64,000 bases of DNA from contig NZ_AHCD03000035.1 of the NCBI RefSeq assembly GCF_000238295.3, positions 434,001-498,000 of the forward strand, given 5' to 3'. The position numbers and the translations under genes were made by a program. This DNA is from Pseudoalteromonas rubra (lineage in GTDB: Bacteria > Pseudomonadota > Gammaproteobacteria > Enterobacterales > Alteromonadaceae). Every line of letters begins with the position of its first letter. Position 1 is the stretch's first letter. Below are positions 54,966 to 63,893 of the stretch, piece after piece. Under the pieces are notes generated by a model. That model did no database searches and was not told where the DNA came from. It saw only the letters and a list, made by a program, of their open reading frames with translations.

Positions 54966-55910
54966 ATGAAAATCAAATTACTTTGCCTGCAACTTGCAGC
55001 GTTTATTGCACTAAGCGGCTGCCAGTCTTCAGGTCAATCTCATCGGGCCACTGCAGGCGCAATTGGACATTGCAACCCCCTTACCTATCAGTGTCATCAA
55101 CAACGCGAAAACAGCCCAATCAGCAAATCAATTCAGGTCAAGCTTGAGCGGGCTAATGCACTGAGCCGTTCAGGTAAAATACTCCCTGCAATAGCGCTTT
55201 TAGAGGGGCTGGCCCCGAGCTCTGAGGCTGAGGTTGCTGCAATCAACCACCAACTTGCTTTAGTGCACGATCAAAACCAAATGGATCATATGGTGGTGTA
55301 TTACGCACAAGCCGCGCTGTCCGGACAACATTTGGACCCAGAAAAACACGCCACGCTATTACGCCTTGAACTACTCAGGTTATTCAGGCTGGGATATTTT
55401 GACGAAGTTAAAGGTAAGATCAGCGCCTACTATGCTTATATGGGTATAACAGCTGACAGATACCTGGATCCAGTACTGCTATACATCGCGTTGCAACAGG
55501 ATGATAAAGCAGCGATGAGTGCACTCAGAGAGAAAATGAACAAGAGTCCTGAAAAATCAGATTCCTATGCCAGTTTTGTTGCTCTGACCTCAGTGAAAAT
55601 AGAACAAGCAACAGAGCCTACCTTCTCTTTGCCTGACAAGCCCGTTATTAAGTACCGGGTTCCATACGACTATCCAAAGGAAGCGCTTTATCAGGGGATT
55701 CAAGGTCAGCTATCGCTACAATTTGATATCGACAACCAGGGTAAACCCGTTAACATTACCGTCGTGGAATCAAGCCCAGAAGGCGTTTTTGATCAGGCTG
55801 GCATTGATGCGTTAACGCAATGGCGTTATCTGGTCAAACTGGACATGAACGGCAAAGTGATCGAAGGCCAGGCACTTAACATTGAATTTCGGTGGGGTCT
55901 GAATTATTAG
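54966..55910 (+). CDS. Lipoprotein with C-terminal TonB domain
   Basis: 314 aa. The start is a lipoprotein signal (MKIKLLCLQLAAFIALSGCQSS) rather than the uncleaved TM anchor of normal TonB proteins. A TPR-like helical region follows (SGKILPAIALLEGLAPSSEAE; LRLELLRLFRLGYFDEVKGK). The C-terminal domain (about 220-314) has YDYPKEALYQGIQGQLSLQFDI and SPEGVFDQAGIDALTQWRY, standard for TonB_C. An anchor in a membrane by lipid argues against a role in proton-coupled energy transfer, unless a partner drives it. A terminator follows at 55992. Confidence 0.85.
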   Translation: MKIKLLCLQLAAFIALSGCQSSGQSHRATAGAIGHCNPLTYQCHQQRENSPISKSIQVKLERANALSRSGKILPAIALLEGLAPSSEAEVAAINHQLALVHDQNQMDHMVVYYAQAALSGQHLDPEKHATLLRLELLRLFRLGYFDEVKGKISAYYAYMGITADRYLDPVLLYIALQQDDKAAMSALREKMNKSPEKSDSYASFVALTSVKIEQATEPTFSLPDKPVIKYRVPYDYPKEALYQGIQGQLSLQFDIDNQGKPVNITVVESSPEGVFDQAGIDALTQWRYLVKLDMNGKVIEGQALNIEFRWGLNY

Positions 55911-55991
55911 CCATTTGCCTGCGTGCAAACCATATCTGGTCTTATAACAGACTCAATTTCCTTATTTGAGCACGATGCTCAAGCCATGCCA

Positions 55992-56030
55992 GGATAAGCC
56001 CGTACTCAAAGTGGGCTTATCCCTTTATTT
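55992..56030. terminator. Terminator between convergent genes
   Basis: GGATAAGCCC and GGGCTTATCC pair around GTACTCAAAGT and are followed by CTTTATTTT on the plus strand. Confidence 0.85.
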
Positions 56031-56057
56031 TGCCAGTAACAAAACAACGATCCGCCG

Positions 56058-57059
56058 CTAACTCACCATGAGCTCATCGTGCTGTTGATACAAGGTTGAC
56101 GCTTCAAGCTGCTGACCTTTCACAATACTGAAATGCCTGCCGCCAAAACGGACTCTTCCCCGCTTGCGTTCAATAAGAGATTCGGCCATAGATTTATCTT
56201 TCATGCGGTCAACAAACTGTTTGCGCGCACGATGGATTTGAATATTGATATGGCTCTCTGTCAGGCCTAAGTCACGTGATAATTGCTTCACCGATACCCA
56301 GCCTTGCGACGCATCATCGACTTGATGTTGCATGTCTTTTACCTTGTAACGCGCCAATAATGCGGTCAGATAATGGTGTGTCCGGGTTTCAAAATCGACT
56401 TTTTCTTGCGCTTGCTTAACCTGTAATTCAGCGTACTCTTCATCCTGGCTCAATGTGAATAAGTATTCTAAATCGCCAGGATCAGTTTCAGCCACTTCCG
56501 CAGTACACTCCTGCTGACTTGCTCGTGTCTGGATCAAGCTCCAGACCTGTTGCGCAAAGCGCAGTTGCTCACCATCGGTGATGCTAACCGGATGCTCAGA
56601 ACCAACTTCCTCATAACACCAGGTCTGCTCTGTATTATTAAAATACACAATCAACTCTGGATCTGACTCACTGGGCAACAAATGATAGTTTTCCAACTGG
56701 ATCACCGGCTCCTGGCCATCAACAAGTTCATCATGACTATAGGGCACCAACAAATCTTCCGGTGGCGCCAGGTCTGTGACACTGAAGCTATGACAACTTG
56801 AGTCGGAAAACCGAATTTCGTCATTTATGTTTAACGCAACATCCTGGTTGTAAGGCACCCTGACATCATTTAACCAGGTGCCATTACGACTCAAATCACG
56901 TAAAAACCAATAGCCCTGTTGCCATTCAATTACGGCATGGATCCGCGAAATAGCCAATTCATCAAAGCAGCTATCCACGGAGTGTTTGAGTCGCCCAAAT
57001 CGATGAAATGACTTTAAATATAAATACTTAGATTGCTGTTTATGCTTTAACGTGGCCAT
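56058..57059 (-). CDS. FHA-domain protein with C-terminal winged-helix-like domain
   Basis: About 333 aa from MATLKHKQQSKYLYL; GAGGAG lies upstream. The FHA domain (residues about 15-90) shows ISRIHAVIEW and DLSRNGTWLND, the phosphothreonine-binding loops. The C-terminal part (from about 235) has WVSVKQLSRDLGLTESHINIQIHRARKQF, a helix-turn-helix, ending in strands (RVRFGGRHFSIV) as in OmpR-type wings. The divergent neighbour is a Ser/Thr kinase, so phospho-dependent regulation of this protein is a fair inference. Between them an acidic region (DPGDLEYLFTLSQDEEYAEL) could hold the phosphosite. It has no signal peptide or TM helix. Confidence 0.85.
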   Translation of the reverse strand: MATLKHKQQSKYLYLKSFHRFGRLKHSVDSCFDELAISRIHAVIEWQQGYWFLRDLSRNGTWLNDVRVPYNQDVALNINDEIRFSDSSCHSFSVTDLAPPEDLLVPYSHDELVDGQEPVIQLENYHLLPSESDPELIVYFNNTEQTWCYEEVGSEHPVSITDGEQLRFAQQVWSLIQTRASQQECTAEVAETDPGDLEYLFTLSQDEEYAELQVKQAQEKVDFETRTHHYLTALLARYKVKDMQHQVDDASQGWVSVKQLSRDLGLTESHINIQIHRARKQFVDRMKDKSMAESLIERKRGRVRFGGRHFSIVKGQQLEASTLYQQHDELMVS

Positions 57060-57360
57060 AGTCGCTCCTCGATAACGGCTCTGGGAGGCTGTCACATATC
57101 GTGTTGAGCCAAAACCCAGTTTACTGTCCCTTCATAAGCATAACACCGTTTGCTGAAAACACAGATTTCACCACATTACACCTGAATATTGTTATATTCA
57201 AAACAGTTACTTCTGGCCTCTCAGCGGATAAGCTGGCATTTGATTTGCTTAAACGTTACTATGACAATTCGGTACATATGGCGCTTTTCACGGCTATTTT
57301 CCCGACATAATAAATACGTTTAACGCGTTGCCATCCTTGAGGCACAAGATAATAGATAAC

Positions 57361-59955
57361 ATGGATAAATCGCACCAATCTTCTCACACAGCGCAGCCAG
57401 CGGATCACACTCTCAGTGTCCGGCAAGCTGATTTACCCGAACATTATCATGTTACAAAAGTGTTAGGGGAAGGAGGGATGGGTGAAGTATTACTTGCAGA
57501 AGATACCCGGCTCAACCGTCTGGTTGCTATCAAGCGGCTTAAGATACACGGCACAGACGAAGATATCTCCGTTGCAATTGCTGAGGCACAGATCCTCGCA
57601 AGATTAAATCATACTCACATCGTTCAGCTTTACGATATAATAACAACGCCCTCGCAGGTCTGCCTGATTATGGAGTACGTTGATGGTAACACCCTGCTTT
57701 TTCACCAGAAAACCCACATACTAAACCTCGAGCAGAAGCTCTCACTGCTGATACAAATCGCCAATGGGATTGCTGCAGCCCATCAGTGTGGTGTGATCCA
57801 CTGCGACCTGAAGCCGTCCAATATCCTGCTCGATGCAAATCAGCAAGTCAAAATCACTGATTTTGGCATTGCACGTCTCAGTCAGACACATGATGATGAA
57901 CACACGACCAAAGTGCATCAAAGCCACGGCAGTATTTTGGCAGCCTCTGCGGAACAATTACGAGGCGATACCCTGACTCCTCAGTCAGACTTGTTCTCTT
58001 TTGGCGTGCTGGCTTATGAACTTATCAGTGGGCGTCACCCATTTGGCAAAACCAAGATACGTGGACGTATTTTAAATGGTGAACATGACGATGCCAAAGA
58101 GATCTTACCAGCCCTGCCGGAGTCGCTCTGCTGCCTGTTGAACCAGCTACTTTCGGCCACCCCAAAGGAGCGTCCGGCGGATGCCAGGCAAGTGGCCAAG
58201 CGTCTGGAGCAAATCCTGATAGCACTCACACAAAATGCGATTCTAGAACAAGAAACTGTGCCATTGCACGCGGCACCTGAAACGCAAAAAAGGACGCCCG
58301 AAACAAGCTGGTATACAAATCGCCGAATTGTATTTTTGACTGTGTTTAGCGCCTTAGTATTTACGCTTTTTACCTTTTTCCTGACATTGAATAGCTCGGG
58401 ACGCACAGATACCACCCGTTACATTGCTGTACTTAAGCCGCCACAAAAAAGCGTGGTCAGTGCGACAATCAACCAGGCCATTAGGCAATACATTCTGCAA
58501 AATGAAGGGCTGGAACTGGTAGTCTACAATCATGAGGCCTATCCCAGCCTTAAAGAAGTGGCCCGCGCAACGGGAGCCACTGATATTATTACCAGCGAAT
58601 TGGACTGCTCTGATACCAGCTGCGAAGTCACATTCAGCAGGTTATATGGCGAAAAATGGACGGTACAGCAACAAATATCCTGGCCTATGCCAGCCAACAC
58701 GCACCTGAACAACTTTTATACTGCCCAGCAGCATGCCGCCAAACTATTTGGAGAAGTTACACCAAAAAAAGTACAGCGCTGGAAGATAAATCAAAAAGAA
58801 TATCTGGATTATCTTGCCATATATGAAGATGTTCACACCAATGGGGCCTACAACATCGAAAGCCTCAACAGACTTGAGGTACTTTTAACTGAAGCCCCTG
58901 CACTTTCTGCCGCATATGCCTTACTGGTCGATGTTGGATTGAATATTTACCATCAAAGTAAAGACAACGCGATACTGACTCGGTTGAGCATGAGGCTCAA
59001 TAACGCGCCCATAAGCTATAAACAAAGTGTCCTTTTTCAAAGAGAAATGATGTTTCTGGCACTGGAACAAAATGATATGCAAGCTTTTGACTTACACTAT
59101 GAAAAAGCCACAGCCAGGTCACTCAGTGACTATGACGCACAAATCATTTTAGCGCTCAAAGCGAAAAAACAAGGCGCGCTCGATCAGTCTATTGAGCACC
59201 TCGAGCAGGCACTTGCTTTGCGTAGTAGCACAGATGTGATGTTTAACCTTGCTAATGATCTGTATTTAAATAGTCAGTTTGAACGTGCGGTCTCCATGTT
59301 GAATAACATTATTCAAATCACACCCGATGACTACCTGGCGAACCAACTGCTTGCAGACATCTTTATGGTTCAGGGACAACTGGATAAAGCCATCAGTCGA
59401 TATCGGATCGTAGTGCAAAAAGACCCGCAACCCATGGACCTGAATATGCTGGCGTTAACTCTGATGCTCGATCAGCAGTTTCCGGCAGCGCTGGAAGTCG
59501 TCAGGTCTCTGCCTGATGTCGAAAATAATACCTTGTTTTTACTTAACCTTGCCGACATCGAAAAACTCAATGGGAATATGCAAGAAGCAGCGCAACATTA
59601 TCAACGTGTGATCCATTTAAATGCAGATCAGCACTCGATGTACGAATTGCTCGACAAAGCGCAAGCGCATGCCCAGCTGGGTCAGTTTGAACAAGCAATC
59701 AGCACCTTAAATCGTGCAATTAAGCTTTCTCCTGACAATAGTGAATATGCTTTCACCGCAGCGCTGGTATATACATTAGCCGATGAGCAAACGTCTGCCA
59801 TCGTGCATGTCAAAGCGGCATTAGAAGTGGGTTATGGCACAGTGTGGTTTAATTTACCCTGGTTTAAGCCTTTGTGTGATAATCCGGGCTTTCTCGCATT
59901 ATTGACACAAGAAAGCCCGCTATGCAGTCAAAGCCCTCAACCTGAGGGCCTTTGA
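57361..59955 (+). CDS. Ser/Thr protein kinase with TM helix and periplasmic TPR repeats
   Basis: 864 aa from MDKSHQSSH. The PknB-like kinase domain (about 25-290) has LGEGGMGEVLLAED, AIKRLK, catalytic HCDLKPSNILL (HCD in place of HRD), and DFGIARLS with the activation loop. A TM helix (IVFLTVFSALVFTLFTFFLTL, about 330) is followed by a periplasmic sensor-like part and at least six TPRs (for example LIALKAKKQGALDQSIEHLEQALAL and ISTLNRAIKLSPDNSEY). The start is not certain; a TTG 11 codons upstream is possible. It is divergent from the FHA regulator, a typical kinase/reader pair. It ends in a CCCTCA/TGAGGG hairpin at the stop. Confidence 0.92.
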   Translation: MDKSHQSSHTAQPADHTLSVRQADLPEHYHVTKVLGEGGMGEVLLAEDTRLNRLVAIKRLKIHGTDEDISVAIAEAQILARLNHTHIVQLYDIITTPSQVCLIMEYVDGNTLLFHQKTHILNLEQKLSLLIQIANGIAAAHQCGVIHCDLKPSNILLDANQQVKITDFGIARLSQTHDDEHTTKVHQSHGSILAASAEQLRGDTLTPQSDLFSFGVLAYELISGRHPFGKTKIRGRILNGEHDDAKEILPALPESLCCLLNQLLSATPKERPADARQVAKRLEQILIALTQNAILEQETVPLHAAPETQKRTPETSWYTNRRIVFLTVFSALVFTLFTFFLTLNSSGRTDTTRYIAVLKPPQKSVVSATINQAIRQYILQNEGLELVVYNHEAYPSLKEVARATGATDIITSELDCSDTSCEVTFSRLYGEKWTVQQQISWPMPANTHLNNFYTAQQHAAKLFGEVTPKKVQRWKINQKEYLDYLAIYEDVHTNGAYNIESLNRLEVLLTEAPALSAAYALLVDVGLNIYHQSKDNAILTRLSMRLNNAPISYKQSVLFQREMMFLALEQNDMQAFDLHYEKATARSLSDYDAQIILALKAKKQGALDQSIEHLEQALALRSSTDVMFNLANDLYLNSQFERAVSMLNNIIQITPDDYLANQLLADIFMVQGQLDKAISRYRIVVQKDPQPMDLNMLALTLMLDQQFPAALEVVRSLPDVENNTLFLLNLADIEKLNGNMQEAAQHYQRVIHLNADQHSMYELLDKAQAHAQLGQFEQAISTLNRAIKLSPDNSEYAFTAALVYTLADEQTSAIVHVKAALEVGYGTVWFNLPWFKPLCDNPGFLALLTQESPLCSQSPQPEGL

Positions 59956-59961
59956 CTCTGT

Positions 59962-60492
59962 TTAGCCTGGCTTATTTCTTCGCACGCCCACTCTCGGGTC
60001 CTGAGAATAGAAAATTTCGTTAAGTTGGCCCGCTGAGTTATTTAATCTCACAGCAACAAACCGAAAATCAATGGTGTCAAACATGTCACCCGGCAGAGCG
60101 GTATTACGAAGCACATTATCAATCGTCAGCACCAGGGTTTTTCCTGAGCTTTGTACTTCTGCCGTCAGATTATAATCCTGTGCATCTTGCTCACTGGACA
60201 GCGAAATACCGTTTTGCCAAAAGCGCCAGTCTCCTGAAGTACACTCTTCCATCTCAACAATAAAAACAGCCTGTTGTTTTGAGATAAGCGCACGGCGAGC
60301 ATTATCTGAAATGCCAGGTAGATCACCCAGCTCAAACTCAACATTGAGTTGAGCATCTTGTGACGCTAACTTATATTCTCCAGTGTCGGGGTCGTAATAC
60401 TTTAAACCCCATTGTTCACTCGTACCCGTCGGGCTAAGTCGAAACAAAAAACTCTTGCTGTTGAGTTCTACACTCATAACTTCATTTTGCAT
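59962..60492 (-). CDS. Hypothetical protein, 176 aa
   Basis: A beta-rich soluble protein (SFLFRLSPTGTSEQWGLKYYD, FIVEMEECTSGDWRFWQNG, KTLVLTIDNVLRNTALPGDMFDTIDF). The start 60492 was chosen because TAAGGA touches the earlier ATG and is nine bases from this one. It is convergent with the kinase gene, the stops being seven bases apart. No family is recognised; placement suggests a link with the kinase locus, but that is not shown. Confidence 0.65.
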   Translation of the reverse strand: MQNEVMSVELNSKSFLFRLSPTGTSEQWGLKYYDPDTGEYKLASQDAQLNVEFELGDLPGISDNARRALISKQQAVFIVEMEECTSGDWRFWQNGISLSSEQDAQDYNLTAEVQSSGKTLVLTIDNVLRNTALPGDMFDTIDFRFVAVRLNNSAGQLNEIFYSQDPRVGVRRNKPG

Positions 60493-60701
60493 TTTCGTCA
60501 TTCCTTATCGGTTATGTCGCAGCTCAGCTTACTCCGTGTTTTAAAAAAACACCAATGAAATCCGCCAATTATTGTTCTTTTTATCACAATAAAAGTTCAC
60601 TTACCAGCGCATGTAATAGAGTGTAATACTGGTGTAATGGTCTGTGTAAGCAATTCTCTTCATAGTATTGTCCCAGATAGGTAAACTGTTAAGTTGTCGT
60701 T

Positions 60702-61460
60702 ATGACTTTTGAACATAATTCATGTCCTGCAGAGGTCGAAAACCGCTACAATGATTGCGAAAAAGTGATTTATATCAGTGGCGTACAAGTAAGACCTGCC
60801 GGTCTGGATGGGGCCAGGCTTGTCGCAGCAGGTGGTGCAGAGGCCTTTCAGGCGCATCTGGATGCAACACGCGCAAACTACCCTAACACCCGGCTATTGC
60901 TCAGTCTTTCACCTGATGATAACGGCTGGCGCTATCTCAGCCAGGACATTAACGGTTGTCAGGGATTTTGCCAAAACGTAGTCGATTTTTTGCAACAGTA
61001 TGATCTGGATGGACTCAACCTGGATGCAGCCTCTTACTATGCTCAACTGGAAACACAAGCGATCAGCGGAAGCACACGTTATCAAAACCTGATAACCATT
61101 TCATCCCATGATTTTGACGCGCTGCTGTTAGGTTTAAAATATCAGTTTGGTCAGGCCGCACGAATTTACGGACAAACCTACTTATTAACGCAGGTGACTA
61201 ACAGTACGGGTCCGCTATTGAATCATAGCTATGCTGGAGAACTGGCAACCAATAGCGATGCTATCGGAGAAATGCAAACCCAGGTAAAAAGTAAAGGCCG
61301 CTCAGTCTGCCTGAGCGACAAAGAAGCCGCCACACTGAGTGGCGGTGGCTGCCATGCCAGAATGAGCGGCGTTATCAAATACCCTGAAAACACGCTCAAT
61401 CACGCACAAGAGCGAGATTATTTCAGATATAGCCGTTTTGTAAATTTGATAAATGATTAG
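60702..61460 (+). CDS. GH18-like (chitinase-fold) protein lacking the catalytic glutamate
   Basis: 252 aa without a signal peptide. The sequence VIYISGVQVRPAGLDGARLVAAGG, LLLSLSPDDNGWRY and VVDFLQQYDLDGLNLDAASYY follows the first half of a GH18 barrel. In active enzymes the last motif reads DGxDxDxE; here the acid position is alanine or serine, so hydrolysis is unlikely. There are six or more cysteines (NGCQGFCQ, SVCLS, GGCHA). It may be a carbohydrate-binding or structural relative. Family assignment rests on one motif and the strand order. Confidence 0.5.
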   Translation: MTFEHNSCPAEVENRYNDCEKVIYISGVQVRPAGLDGARLVAAGGAEAFQAHLDATRANYPNTRLLLSLSPDDNGWRYLSQDINGCQGFCQNVVDFLQQYDLDGLNLDAASYYAQLETQAISGSTRYQNLITISSHDFDALLLGLKYQFGQAARIYGQTYLLTQVTNSTGPLLNHSYAGELATNSDAIGEMQTQVKSKGRSVCLSDKEAATLSGGGCHARMSGVIKYPENTLNHAQERDYFRYSRFVNLIND

Positions 61461-61482
61461 ATCTGTTCCACCACTATATCAA

Positions 61483-61884
61483 TCAGCTTGACGCCGCCAG
61501 CGTAGTCAGCGCGTTCAGAGCGGCCTTCGCATGGCTAGTCTGTACAAAAATATGGTCGTGATAAAATGCAGCAACCACATTGGCACTGATCCCTTGTTCG
61601 GTCAGGCATCGTGCAACGGCGGCAGTGAGTCCAACGGCATCCAGACTGGAGTGAACGCTCAGGGTTATTTGATGAAATGGCCCCTCAAATTCAAGACCAT
61701 ACTGCTGCGCGGCTGCTTTTTCTACTATCAATGTTAACCCTTCGGGCTCCTGAAAGGTGGCAATGGGGTTCAGTGGTACATACTCCTCAAGGCGGCCCGA
61801 TACGGTGCAAAAAACATATTCAGGTTCATGCAAAACGGGCTCCATGGTTTTAAGCAATGCAGCCAACTCAATAATACCTGCCAT
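61483..61884 (-). CDS. ACT-domain protein
   Basis: 133 aa with two ACT-like halves: YVFCTVSGRLEEYVPLNPIATFQEPEGLTLIVEK and LEFEGPFHQITLSVHSSLDAVGLTAAVARCLTEQGISANVVAAFYHDHIFV. This matches the small ACT_7-type proteins thought to bind amino acids. It has no catalytic partner domain. It is convergent with the GH18-like gene. Confidence 0.85.
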   Translation of the reverse strand: MAGIIELAALLKTMEPVLHEPEYVFCTVSGRLEEYVPLNPIATFQEPEGLTLIVEKAAAQQYGLEFEGPFHQITLSVHSSLDAVGLTAAVARCLTEQGISANVVAAFYHDHIFVQTSHAKAALNALTTLAASS

Positions 61885-62056
61885 TCTAGTCGTTCCTTTT
61901 TTAGGTTATTTATACACAATTACACTCTAGCAAACTCAAAGTGCTGCGCCAAATTCGATAAAGCCGCCAGATTGAGACAAGTTCTCAGGTATTCTATGAT
62001 TTATAACAGCAAAAATGGCCGTGAATTTGAACTAAGAGAAAGACAAGGAAACGGGC

Positions 62057-62863
62057 CTAATGACCGGAGCCGGCCAATTCAGCAAGGCGCGTCTGATAAT
62101 ATTGAGCCCGGGCGTTATCTCCGATGGCAAGATAATGCTGCACCGCAATTTCAAAGCAATCAACCAGTCTGTTGGTCAACTCCAAAGAGGCAAAGTGTGC
62201 AATCGCAGTTTCTATCGCCTGAGGCACATCATGGTGTTCGAATGTAACTCGCCACAAGACATTGTGATAAATCACAAAAGACAAAATCTCTATATTGTTC
62301 AGTGTCCTGTCGGCTTTCAATTTTGCCAGTAACTGCATGTCCTGTTCGGCCTGAAGCCAGTCCAGCCGCTGCGGTGTATACTGCCAACCCACCCAGCGAT
62401 AGTAAACCTGCTTTTCAGGTTGCTCGCTGTACTGAGCCTGTAGTTTGCTCAAAAGTGCCTGTGCTTGTGCCTGCTCGCCTCGGGAAAATGCCAGTTTGCT
62501 GCGCATAAAATCAATGGCCGGTGCCAACTCAGTATGCTCAAACCTGACAAACTCAGCAGCCTGAGCGATTTTGCTTTCGGCCAGTTCACCTTGCCCTTGC
62601 TTAATATACACCGCCGCTTGCTTGAGCCGGGCCAGTCCCATTTGCGCCACGTCATGCCTTTTGCTGGCATATCGATAGGCATTATCGTAATACTGTAAAG
62701 CCTGCTGATAAGCCCCCTGCTGACGTTTACGATCCCCCTGAGCCAGCCAGACAGAAGCCTGTCTTTGATAGGTGTTAACCTGATAATCACGCTCCGGCGC
62801 CGAGGAGCAACCAGTCAATCCACTCAGGATGCAAAACAATATCAGACAAGGTGCCTTAATCAT
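62057..62863 (-). CDS. TPR-type lipoprotein in the MCE transport operon
   Basis: 268 aa. Lipobox signal MIKAPCLILFCILSGLTGCSSA. TPR units are ASVWLAQGDRKRQQGAYQQALQYYDNAYRYA and AQMGLARLKQAAVYIKQGQGELAESKI, with more helical hairpins behind. It overlaps the upstream MCE gene by eight bases, so translation is coupled. In comparable operons an outer-membrane-side lipoprotein accompanies the MlaD-like protein; a role as periplasmic partner in lipid transport is inferred. Confidence 0.82.
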   Translation of the reverse strand: MIKAPCLILFCILSGLTGCSSAPERDYQVNTYQRQASVWLAQGDRKRQQGAYQQALQYYDNAYRYASKRHDVAQMGLARLKQAAVYIKQGQGELAESKIAQAAEFVRFEHTELAPAIDFMRSKLAFSRGEQAQAQALLSKLQAQYSEQPEKQVYYRWVGWQYTPQRLDWLQAEQDMQLLAKLKADRTLNNIEILSFVIYHNVLWRVTFEHHDVPQAIETAIAHFASLELTNRLVDCFEIAVQHYLAIGDNARAQYYQTRLAELAGSGH

Positions 62864-63893
62864 GCATTTCTATCCCTTCGTTGTTCACGGGCGCACTGAT
62901 CCCCTCTCTGAAAACAGGATGATTATTAAGCGCCTCCAGGGTTTTTTCCATTTGTGTCAAAACTTGCTGCACACTGTGCACAGTCAGGATAAACTGCTCA
63001 CGCTCACCGTGTACATCTTTGAGCATTTGCTGCATCACAGTGAGGTTCGCATTAAGGTTGTGCAGAACCAGCGGAAGCTGGCTATCGGTGATTTCTTTCA
63101 CCAGTTCGATGGGCTGACCATAGGTTGTTAAGGTCGATTGTGCCTGGGTCAGCATACCATCTGTTTTCACCAGGGTCTGATTAAGCTGGCTGAGTAATTG
63201 CGGCATCTGAGCCAGCCAGACCTGACTCTGCTTAAGGGTTTTCTCAGCTTCAGGTAACAACTCACTTTCGCGCAATTCTTCACTGACTATCATGATGTGA
63301 TCACTGATCTTTGCCACTCTGTCGAGTGCTCTGAACAAGGAGCCGGCTTCAGGGTTGTCTTCCTTTTGCAAATTCTGCAAAAGATCCTGAATACTGGTCA
63401 GGATCGATTCCACATCGTCTTTTGAGCGCGATACATAGCCTGCGGCGAGGTATTGCTGACCAAGCGCACTATTGATGTGAGGTACCAGTGCTCCTGCTGG
63501 CAAGGCCACAAAAGGACCTACTTTGTCTGCTTCAGGTAACAGCAAATCTAGCGTCGTCACCTCATCAAAAATAGGATGTTGCTCACCCGTTAGCAACGCA
63601 TATTTTACGACTTTAGTGCTGTATTCTTGAAATACCCAAAACTCAACGTCAATCTCATTGCTCTGCAAATTGAGTTGATAACTGTCAATCCGGCCTATTT
63701 CCATGCCTTTGAAATAGACGGCAGGCAACGCACTCAAGCCGCGCGCGTTATCCAGCACCGTTTTATAATAAACTTTGTCGGCAAAGGTGTGATTATTCAC
63801 CAGGATCATGATGCAAAATGCGGCCAGGAGTAATACCCCGGTGAGGCTGAAGGCGATGACTATTCTATTGGCATTTTTGGGCTTGTGCTGCAT
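62856..63893 (-). CDS. MCE/MlaD-domain protein of an ABC lipid transporter
   Basis: 345 aa. One N-terminal TM helix (IVIAFSLTGVLLLAAFCIMIL) is followed by an MCE domain (VYYKTVLDNARGLSALPAVYFKGMEIGRIDSYQLN) and a long helical tail with coiled-coil character (QVWLAQMPQLLSQLNQTL; LNANLTVMQQMLKDVHGEREQF). It would bind and shuttle phospholipids in the periplasm for an ABC permease/ATPase pair. ATG 63893 with GGGGAG upstream is preferred over GTG 63899. It overlaps the gene to its right (upstream). Confidence 0.9.
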   Translation of the reverse strand: MQHKPKNANRIVIAFSLTGVLLLAAFCIMILVNNHTFADKVYYKTVLDNARGLSALPAVYFKGMEIGRIDSYQLNLQSNEIDVEFWVFQEYSTKVVKYALLTGEQHPIFDEVTTLDLLLPEADKVGPFVALPAGALVPHINSALGQQYLAAGYVSRSKDDVESILTSIQDLLQNLQKEDNPEAGSLFRALDRVAKISDHIMIVSEELRESELLPEAEKTLKQSQVWLAQMPQLLSQLNQTLVKTDGMLTQAQSTLTTYGQPIELVKEITDSQLPLVLHNLNANLTVMQQMLKDVHGEREQFILTVHSVQQVLTQMEKTLEALNNHPVFREGISAPVNNEGIEMHD

